Translations under genes and position numbers: made by a program
Part shown: positions 1 through 4,469 of the stretch, piece by piece
Position numbering within the stretch: the stretch's first letter is position 1
How the letters are laid out: every line of letters starts with the position of its first letter
The notes under the pieces: model-generated
Told to the model about the DNA's origin: nothing
The model's database searches: none
Seen by the model: the letters and a program-made list of their open reading frames with translations, nothing else
NCBI GenBank assembly: GCA_005786775.1
Contig: SYDD01000096.1
Location: 1 to 5,592, forward strand
From: Opitutaceae bacterium
Lineage (GTDB): Bacteria; Verrucomicrobiota; Verrucomicrobiia; Opitutales; Opitutaceae
Direction of reading: 5' to 3'
Length of the DNA: 5,592 bases

Positions 1-80
1 AGGACGATCGACTTGTCCGCTGCAGCCAAAGGCAGAGCGGAGCACAAGGCGAGGAGGGGAAAAATCCAGCGGGGTTTCAT
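1..80 (-). CDS. Exported protein, N-terminal fragment (runs off left edge)
   Basis: Only the first 26 codons lie in the window; the gene continues past position 1. The start ATG is at 80-78 on the minus strand. The visible part is a typical Sec signal peptide: a basic start (MKPRW), a hydrophobic core (residues 5-18) and an Ala-rich cleavage region near residues 19-21, followed by DKSIV. The product is therefore probably exported. No purine-rich ribosome site precedes the ATG; the nearest upstream bases are GCTCCGCGGG. It lies 57 bp downstream of the SlyD-type isomerase gene on the same strand. A beta-strand beginning straight after the signal peptide (KSIV) would fit several Rossmann-like secreted families, including ThuA-like proteins, but too little is present to assign one. 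Confidence concerns the gene's existence, not its function. Confidence 0.6.
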   Translation of the reverse strand, partial: MKPRWIFPLLALCSALPLAAADKSIV

Positions 81-86
81 CCCGCG

Positions 87-114
87 GAGCCGAGCCTAGC
101 GCCCCTCGCGGCTC
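87..114. repeat. GC-rich inverted repeat between the isomerase gene and the left-edge gene
   Basis: GAGCCG at 87-92 pairs with CGGCTC at 109-114 around a 16-nt loop. It lies 24 to 51 bp past the isomerase stop codon and ends 6 bp before the start of the left-edge gene, both on the minus strand. It could be a transcript-end hairpin for the isomerase or a leader structure of the next gene. There is no T-run, so a classical intrinsic terminator is not supported. In DNA this GC-rich a 6-bp stem can arise by chance. Confidence 0.25.
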
Positions 115-137
115 AAATCCAAAACACTGCCCGGAGA

Positions 138-626
138 TTAGTGCGCGCAGCCGCACCCTTCGCCGCAGCTCTCCTTGCCGCCGGGGCCGCCCTGCGCCAC
201 TTCCTCGGGCGTCGCGTCGCGGGCCGTCACCACCTCCACGTCAAAGGTCAGATCCACGCCGGCCAGCGGATGATTGGCATCCAGCAGGACCTCTTCGCCT
301 TCAATCGCAGCAATAGTCACGACCGGATCCGTGCGGTGGGGCCCGGTCTGGAACTGGTCACCGATGCTCAGTTCACCTTCCACCGGCAGGTCCGTGCGGC
401 GCACGCGCTGCATTTGCTCCGGGTCGCGCGCCCCATAGGCCTCGGCAAACGGGACCTGGACCCGCTCCTTGGCGCCGGAAGCCACGGCGCGGAGCCGCTG
501 ATCCAGGCCATCGATGATCATTCCCGCGCCTTCGAGATAAGTCACCGGCTGACCGCCCGCCGAGGAATCGAGGACGCGGCCGCTGGGATCACGCAGCGTG
601 TAATGGAAGGAGACGACGCGAGGCAT
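138..626 (-). CDS. SlyD-type FKBP peptidyl-prolyl cis-trans isomerase
   Basis: A 162-residue cytoplasmic (no signal peptide) FKBP-family prolyl isomerase and probable folding chaperone of the SlyD type. The N-terminal FKBP half is visible at residues 3-68 (VSFHYTLRD, LDSS, YLEGAGMIIDGLDQRL, VPFAEAYG). The segment at about 69-115 (DPEQMQRVRRTDLP onward) fits the insert-in-flap chaperone domain of SlyD proteins. The fold is closed by DANHPLAGVDLTFDVEV at 116-132, the most diagnostic stretch of the family. The C-terminus (154-162, CGEGCGCAH) has three Cys and a terminal His, a short counterpart of the metal-binding tail that in E. coli SlyD binds nickel. Metal binding here is inferred from this tail. 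The chosen ATG gives the normal family N-terminus; AGGG lies 7 nt upstream of it. The gene sits 78 bp behind the two-repeat protein on the same strand. slyD/fkpB-like naming is avoided because paralogues are common. Confidence 0.93.
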   Translation of the reverse strand: MPRVVSFHYTLRDPSGRVLDSSAGGQPVTYLEGAGMIIDGLDQRLRAVASGAKERVQVPFAEAYGARDPEQMQRVRRTDLPVEGELSIGDQFQTGPHRTDPVVTIAAIEGEEVLLDANHPLAGVDLTFDVEVVTARDATPEEVAQGGPGGKESCGEGCGCAH

Positions 627-679
627 CGCCGCACCCTGACGCCCCCACGCGCGGAGGAAAGCGGAAACAGTCGACCCGC

Positions 680-703
680 CTGGCCGCCGCGTTCCCGCGC
701 CAG
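680..703 (-). terminator. Possible hairpin terminator after the two-repeat protein gene
   Basis: Read on the minus strand, directly after the stop codon of the two-repeat protein, CTGG-CGCG pairs with CGCG and CCAG around a GGAA tetraloop, with a four-base GCGG bulge on the 3' side. On the plus strand the paired blocks are 700-703 with 680-683 and 696-699 with 688-691. The position immediately past a stop codon suits a transcript end, but the downstream bases lack a proper T-run (only TGTTTCC about 10 nt further). It may be a weak or Rho-assisted terminator, or an mRNA 3'-end stabiliser. Called from sequence pairing only. Confidence 0.3.
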
Positions 704-704
704 T

Positions 705-1544
705 TCAGGGCAGCTCGTACAGCTCGATCAGTACCTCGCCGCCCTGCAGGTCCGCACCGGATACGTGGACCGTGTAGGCATTGTTGGCCGCGACGGTCAG
801 CGACAAGGCCGCGTCGGTACTCAGGGCCGGGAGTTGAAACGCGTTCACCGCTCGGAAATCCGCATCGAGGGCGGAATCCCAGTTGTCGTTCGCGGCAATC
901 TCGCGGCGGGCGCCGTCGTAAACCTGCAAGGTGGGATTGGACATCGTGCCGGCTACGCCGAAGAGCCCGAGCGTCTGTCCGACAGCCCGCACCAACAGGC
1001 GCTTGGAGCCGGTGCCAGCCGTCACAAAGCCAAGAATAGCGGCCTGACCGTTCCCGACCCGCAGCCGCGCGGAGATGTTCGTGAGCCGCCGCGGGAAGGC
1101 CAGCGCCGGGTCGTACACCTCGAGCAACACGTCACCCGGGGCATCCACCCGCGCGTGGGCCGTAAAGGTGCCATTCAGGGGCTGCGCTAAGGCCGCATCG
1201 CGCGAACCAGCCGAGAACGGGAAGGCGCCCACGGCCGCGAACTGCGGCGCGAGCGTCACATTCCAGTCGTCGTTGGTCGCGATCTCCGCCCCGTTGCCCC
1301 CGAAGACCTGCAGCCGGGGATTCGGTGCACCCGCCACCCCGAACTGCGAGAGCACCGGCCCCGCCGCTCGGAAGAGGATCGTGCCGGAGCCCCCCGCGAG
1401 CGATCCGCCCACCACCAGGGCCTGCGGCACGTCGAGTCGCGCGCGCAGGGAAAAATTGGCCAGCGCGAAGGACGGCGCGGCCACCTGGGCCCCGGCGGAA
1501 GCAACGGAGGCAAGGAAAAGGGCGGAAAGCAGGCGGAAGTTCAT
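705..1544 (-). CDS. Secreted protein of two tandem ~127-residue repeats, unknown function
   Basis: A 279-residue protein with a Sec signal peptide (residues 1 to about 20: MNFR, hydrophobic LLSALFLASV, then ASAGAQ) whose whole mature part is one domain repeated twice. Landmarks recur with a spacing of 127-128 residues: FGVAG at 68-72 and 195-199, EIATNDDW at 87-94 and EIAANDNW at 215-222, DAAL at 116-119 and 244-247. Each repeat ends in a strand of the form VLLEVYD / VLIELYE (139-145 and 271-277). The pattern of short strands and Gly/Asn turns suggests a beta-sandwich, an inference. Similar repeats are familiar from large secreted or cell-surface proteins of Opitutaceae and relatives; their function is not established to my knowledge. 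There is no C-terminal anchor: the chain stops two residues after the second repeat, so it is probably periplasmic or released. The ATG was chosen because the signal peptide starts there; no Shine-Dalgarno site precedes it. Confidence 0.85.
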   Translation of the reverse strand: MNFRLLSALFLASVASAGAQVAAPSFALANFSLRARLDVPQALVVGGSLAGGSGTILFRAAGPVLSQFGVAGAPNPRLQVFGGNGAEIATNDDWNVTLAPQFAAVGAFPFSAGSRDAALAQPLNGTFTAHARVDAPGDVLLEVYDPALAFPRRLTNISARLRVGNGQAAILGFVTAGTGSKRLLVRAVGQTLGLFGVAGTMSNPTLQVYDGARREIAANDNWDSALDADFRAVNAFQLPALSTDAALSLTVAANNAYTVHVSGADLQGGEVLIELYELP

Positions 1545-1671
1545 AAGCGGTTAAAGCAAGGTTCTTGCGGATAAGGGATCGGCTCGATGGCCCAAAGGCA
1601 AACGCCATCGCGGAGGGCGCTCGACACCGGAGCGCGGCGAAAGTACGTACCCGCAGCTACCCATCCTACCT
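1545..1671. promoter_or_regulatory. Divergent intergenic region with two inverted repeats
   Basis: This 127-bp gap separates the leftward two-repeat protein gene from the rightward small exported protein gene, so promoters for both should lie here. I could not find a convincing -35/-10 pair for either. Three small symmetric elements are visible: GCAAG/CTTGC at 1556-1560 and 1564-1568, CGATGGC/GCCATCG at 1585-1591 and 1604-1610, and GCGCTC/GAGCGC at 1617-1622 and 1630-1635. An 8-bp palindrome GTACGTAC sits at 1643-1650, 21 bp before the rightward start codon. Any of them could be an operator or a leader hairpin. The regulatory role is inferred from position only. Confidence 0.4.
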
Positions 1672-2103
1672 ATGCGCCCCACCCTCCTCCTCCTCAGCCT
1701 GTCGCTCCTCGCTCCCCTCCCCGCCGCCGAGAAGCCCGCCGCCCCCGCCGCCGCGGCCGCCGCCACCCTCGCCGCCGGCACCTACGTCGGCTCCTGGCGG
1801 GCCCAGGATGAGTCCACCGGCAACCTCCGGCTCAAGTTCTCCCAGGGCGCCGACCAGCAGTGGCAGGCCGAGGCGATGTTCACTTATGAGGGCGCAGAGA
1901 TTCCGACCGCTACAAAGGTCCTCAAGCTCGAAGGCGGCCGCGTCGAACTCACGTTCTCCTGGGAAGTCCAGGGCGTGAACGCCAGCAGCACCCTGAAGGG
2001 CGAGGTCCAAGCCGGAAGCCTCTCCGGTACTTACCAGAGCACGGTCAACGAGGCCGCCTCGGCTGGCCGCTGGTCGGTCGCCCTGCAGCCAGCGAAGTCC
2101 TGA
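1672..2103 (+). CDS. Small exported protein, unknown function, probable beta-barrel
   Basis: A 143-residue protein I do not recognise as a named family. Residues 1-19 are a Sec signal peptide (MRP, then LLLLSLSLLAPLP, AA before E20), followed by a low-complexity Ala/Pro linker (20-35). The mature domain (about 36-140) alternates hydrophobic and polar residues in strands: GTYVGSWRA (36-44), NLRLKFS (51-57), QWQAEAMFTYEG (63-74), TKVLKLEGGRVELTFSWEV (81-99), STLKGEVQAGSLSGTYQST (106-124), AGRWSVAL (131-138). The start GTYVGSW and later LSGTYQS, RWSVAL resemble small lipocalin-like or similar antiparallel-barrel domains; this is a structural guess. The ATG gives a complete signal peptide and is preceded by a pyrimidine-rich leader (ACCCATCCTACCT), not a purine-rich site. 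Its stop lies 25 bp from the stop of the convergent SGNH-DUF1080 gene. Residues 1-35 are strongly Ala/Pro/Leu-biased, but reading-frame continuity and the signal peptide support a real gene. Confidence 0.75.
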   Translation: MRPTLLLLSLSLLAPLPAAEKPAAPAAAAAATLAAGTYVGSWRAQDESTGNLRLKFSQGADQQWQAEAMFTYEGAEIPTATKVLKLEGGRVELTFSWEVQGVNASSTLKGEVQAGSLSGTYQSTVNEAASAGRWSVALQPAKS

Positions 2104-2128
2104 GCCGACCGGCCGGCCCGCCGCCCGC

Positions 2129-3454
2129 TTATCGCGGCGCCGGACCGATCCGGATCCGGCGATACTCCATCTGGCCGCGGTCACCCTCGAGGCCGATCGG
2201 CCCCGTCGCCGGCACCTTCAGGGCATCGGTCAGCAATTCCCCGTTGCACTCCGCACGGGCCACGCCGCCGCGCACGACAATGACGAGCTCGTTCCAGTCC
2301 TGCGGGCGGTAACGCTGGAGCTGCGTGTAGGGCCCGGCCAAGGGATAGTCGCGGCACTGGAGCTGCGGCTGGCGCACGAAGACGCCGCTATCCGCATTGG
2401 GCGTCGCGCGGAATTCCAGCTTGAGGGTGAAGTCCTCCGGAAACTCCTTGGTGGTCCACAGCTGCTGCACCCGGCGCCCCTCGGCCGGGGTGGTCACGAC
2501 CAGACGTCCGTTGATCGCCCGATAACGGCCGTCGGCGGACGCGGTCCGGCCGTCGAAGGCGACCGCGGACTTCACCTCGACGAACACCGGGGCATCCGCC
2601 TTCGCCTTGACCGGGGCCTTGCGCGGCGGCGTGGGCCGGAAGCCCCAGCCCGTGAGGTCGCGGCCGTTGAACAGGGCGGTGAAGCCGGGCTCCAGGGTGA
2701 GGGCATCCGGCTCGGTATCGAGGAAGCCCAGGGTCGCGAAGAGCGGCCGCAGCGCAGCGCCCCAGCGCGCGTAGCCCGCGGGATTCAGGTGGAGACGGTC
2801 CGGGAACCACGTGGCCGGCGCATCCCCGTCCGGCCCGGCAAAGAGCGTCCAGGTATCGAGCACGGTGAACTGCGGGTCGCCCCGCACCGCCGCCTCGAAC
2901 CGGGCATTGACGGCCGCAATGGTCTCCTTCGGGCGCTTCTTGTCGGCCGCGCTGGGGAACACGCGACAAACGATGACGGGCACCTGCGCGTTATGGGCTT
3001 TGATGGCCGCGATAATCTTCTGGAAGTTCCGTCCGATGGCGTCGGGGGCAATGCCCACCTCAATGTCGTTGGTGCCGAGCAGCAGGACAATTGCGGCCGG
3101 CTGCAGGGCGAGGACATCCTCCTGCAGGCGGATCAGCATCCCGCGCGAGGTGTCGCCGCCGATGCCCCGGTTCGCGAGCTTCATTCCCGGGAAAGTATCC
3201 CGGAAGGCCGGGCCCCAGCCCTGGGTGATGGAGTCCCCGAGGAACACCACCGCCCCGCGGTCCTGCGCGACGCGGCCGGCCCATTCCTTGCGGGCATCGT
3301 GCCAGCGCCGGGCATAGGCGTCGTAGCGGCGCAAAGCGCCCTCGCCGGGCAAGCCCGCTTCATCAGCGGGCAAGCTCCACTGGTCCGGCGGCGGCAGCGG
3401 CGCGGCCGCGAAGGCGAGCAGGGGAAAGCAAAGCAGCAGGGAGCGAAGGTTCAT
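2129..3454 (-). CDS. Secreted SGNH/GDSL esterase fused to a DUF1080 domain
   Basis: A 441-residue exported two-domain enzyme. Residues 1 to about 18 form a Sec signal peptide. The SGNH/GDSL hydrolase domain spans about 40-243 with all four blocks: I, FLGDSITQGW with nucleophile Ser75; II, NRGIGGDTS at 95-103 with Gly100; III, GTND at 127-130 with oxyanion Asn129; V, DRLHLNPAGY with Asp219 and His222 of the triad. Such domains often remove acetyl groups from polysaccharides. The second domain (about 256-437) begins FTALFNGRDLTGW and ends PIGLEGDRGQMEYRRIRI, the hallmark of DUF1080 (Pfam PF06439, 3-keto-disaccharide hydrolase), a concanavalin-like fold shown in some members to cleave 3-keto-glycosides. 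The same frame stays open far upstream, to 4660, but the signal peptide fixes the start at 3454; that extension would run antisense through the ThuA-like gene. The leader before the ATG is TTCCCCTTCCCCA, with no purine-rich site. It is divergent from the ThuA-like gene, which fits a shared keto-sugar/glycan role. The exact substrate is unknown. Confidence 0.93.
   Translation of the reverse strand: MNLRSLLLCFPLLAFAAAPLPPPDQWSLPADEAGLPGEGALRRYDAYARRWHDARKEWAGRVAQDRGAVVFLGDSITQGWGPAFRDTFPGMKLANRGIGGDTSRGMLIRLQEDVLALQPAAIVLLLGTNDIEVGIAPDAIGRNFQKIIAAIKAHNAQVPVIVCRVFPSAADKKRPKETIAAVNARFEAAVRGDPQFTVLDTWTLFAGPDGDAPATWFPDRLHLNPAGYARWGAALRPLFATLGFLDTEPDALTLEPGFTALFNGRDLTGWGFRPTPPRKAPVKAKADAPVFVEVKSAVAFDGRTASADGRYRAINGRLVVTTPAEGRRVQQLWTTKEFPEDFTLKLEFRATPNADSGVFVRQPQLQCRDYPLAGPYTQLQRYRPQDWNELVIVVRGGVARAECNGELLTDALKVPATGPIGLEGDRGQMEYRRIRIGPAPR
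2138..2161. repeat. Inverted repeat at the convergent gene ends
   Basis: CGCCGGA at 2138-2144 pairs perfectly with TCCGGCG at 2155-2161 around a 10-nt loop. It lies inside the last codons of the SGNH-DUF1080 gene and 35 bp past the stop of the small exported protein gene that converges on it. A transcript of the rightward gene would form this hairpin soon after its stop, so it could help end that transcript, but no T-run follows. The last codons encode RIGPAPR, so the pairing could be partly a codon-bias by-product. Confidence 0.3.
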
Positions 3455-3592
3455 TGGGGAAGGGGAATAAACGGAAGCTAGGAAGCCGCCACGGACGCTG
3501 GCGATGCGAATCCCCGCCACGCCTCGCCGCCCCGGAAAATTTGCTCGCCTCACCGCGCTCCTGCGCGCGTCCTCGCTCCACTCCCCTCCCCT
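3455..3592. promoter_or_regulatory. Divergent promoter region between SGNH-DUF1080 and ThuA-like genes
   Basis: The 138-bp gap must carry the promoters for both divergent genes. Both edges are C/T-rich on the coding strand of the gene they precede (TTCCCCTTCCCCA leftward, CTCCCCTCCCCT rightward), which replaces a Shine-Dalgarno site. A small AT-rich spot GGAAAATTTGC at 3535-3545 stands out in the otherwise GC-rich gap and could be part of a promoter. A short hairpin CGCGC/GCGCG lies at 3554-3567. No confident -10/-35 pair was found. Shared placement between two genes of related function suggests co-regulation, an inference. Confidence 0.4.
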
Positions 3593-4459
3593 ATGCGTCC
3601 CGCCCTCTCCCGGCTCCTTGCCCCGCTCGCCCTCGCCCTCGCCGCGGCCCTGCCCGCCCCCGCGGCCGCCCCGAAGCCCCTCAAGGTGCTCCTCGTCACC
3701 GGCGGCTGCTGCCACGACTACGTCCAGCAGAAGGACCTCCTCAAGGCCGGCCTCGAGCAGCGCGCCAACGTCGTGGTGGAACACCTCCATACGCCGGACA
3801 AGTCCACCAAGCCGCCCCTTTCCTCCCACAATAACCCGGCCTACGCCGACGGCTACGATCTGGTGATCCACGACGAATGCGCGGCCGGCATCGACGACCC
3901 GGCGATGGTCCGCAACGTACTCACCCCCCACCTGCGGGGCGTCCCCGCGGTCGCCCTCCACTGCGCGATGCACAGCTACCGCGTGAGCAAGGAATTCGCC
4001 CAGCCCCAGACCCCCGGCTCCCCGGGAGGGCTCTGGTTCGACTTCCTCGGCCTCCAGTCGAGCCGCCACGGCCCGCAGGAGCCGATCCAGGTCAAGTTCA
4101 CCGATAGCAAGCACCCGATCACCCGCGGGCTCACCGGCTGGACGACCGGCAAGGAAGAACTGTACAACAACGTCCAGCCGCCGAGCGTTTACGCCGCCCA
4201 CCGCCCCCTCGCCACCGGCGTCCAGCGCACCAAGAACAAGAAGTCCGGTGCCACGGAGGACAATGAGTCGGTCGTCGTCTGGACCAATGAGTACGGCCCC
4301 AAGAAGGCCCGCGTTTTCTGCACGACGCTCGGCCACAACAACGAGACGGTCGCCGATGCCCGCTACCTCGACCTGCTCGCCCGCGGCCTGCTCTGGGCCG
4401 CCGGCAAGCTCGACGACTCCGGCCGGCCCGCGGCCGGCTTCGGTCCCGGCGGCCGCTGA
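3593..4459 (+). CDS. Secreted ThuA-like domain protein
   Basis: A 288-residue exported protein of the ThuA-like family (Pfam PF06283, trehalose-utilisation type, a class I glutamine-amidotransferase-like fold). Residues 1 to about 25 are a Sec signal peptide. The core runs from about 30 to 270: first strand KVLLVTGGCCHDY (31-43), DLVIHDECA (89-97), then GVPAVALHCAMHSYR (116-130), which sits where the amidotransferase nucleophile elbow would be and has a Cys at 124. It continues with LWFDFLGLQSSRHGPQEPI (147-165), HPITRGL (174-180), EELYNN (188-193), and the family signature ARVFCTTLGHNNETV (239-253) with YLDLLARGLLWA (258-269). ThuA proteins are tied genetically to 3-keto-trehalose/3-keto-sugar catabolism in rhizobia; the exact reaction of secreted versions is not established. 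The ATG is preceded by CTCCCCTCCCCT. The Tat-exported methyltransferase-fold gene follows after 10 bp, probably in the same transcript. Confidence 0.93.
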   Translation: MRPALSRLLAPLALALAAALPAPAAAPKPLKVLLVTGGCCHDYVQQKDLLKAGLEQRANVVVEHLHTPDKSTKPPLSSHNNPAYADGYDLVIHDECAAGIDDPAMVRNVLTPHLRGVPAVALHCAMHSYRVSKEFAQPQTPGSPGGLWFDFLGLQSSRHGPQEPIQVKFTDSKHPITRGLTGWTTGKEELYNNVQPPSVYAAHRPLATGVQRTKNKKSGATEDNESVVVWTNEYGPKKARVFCTTLGHNNETVADARYLDLLARGLLWAAGKLDDSGRPAAGFGPGGR

Positions 4460-4469
4460 CGTTTCGCCG

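Noticed and set aside
141..1190. 349-codon open frame on the plus strand opposite the isomerase and the two-repeat protein
   Set aside because: It spans two well-supported genes and the gap between them, with Arg/His/Gly-rich composition and no domain pattern.
1587..1811. Plus-strand ATG at 1587 opening a 74-codon frame
   Set aside because: The product is Arg/Pro-rich and its frame overlaps the start of the small exported protein gene; the ATG lies inside an inverted repeat and has no support as a gene start.
1666..2184. 172-codon minus-strand frame opposite the small exported protein
   Set aside because: It ends in a Gly/Glu-rich low-complexity run that is the reverse complement of the Ala/Pro linker and signal peptide codons. 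The plus-strand frame has a signal peptide and a strand pattern, so it is preferred.
2789..3481. 230-codon open frame on the plus strand opposite the SGNH domain
   Set aside because: It lies opposite the conserved SGNH blocks and has no family motifs; an antisense shadow.
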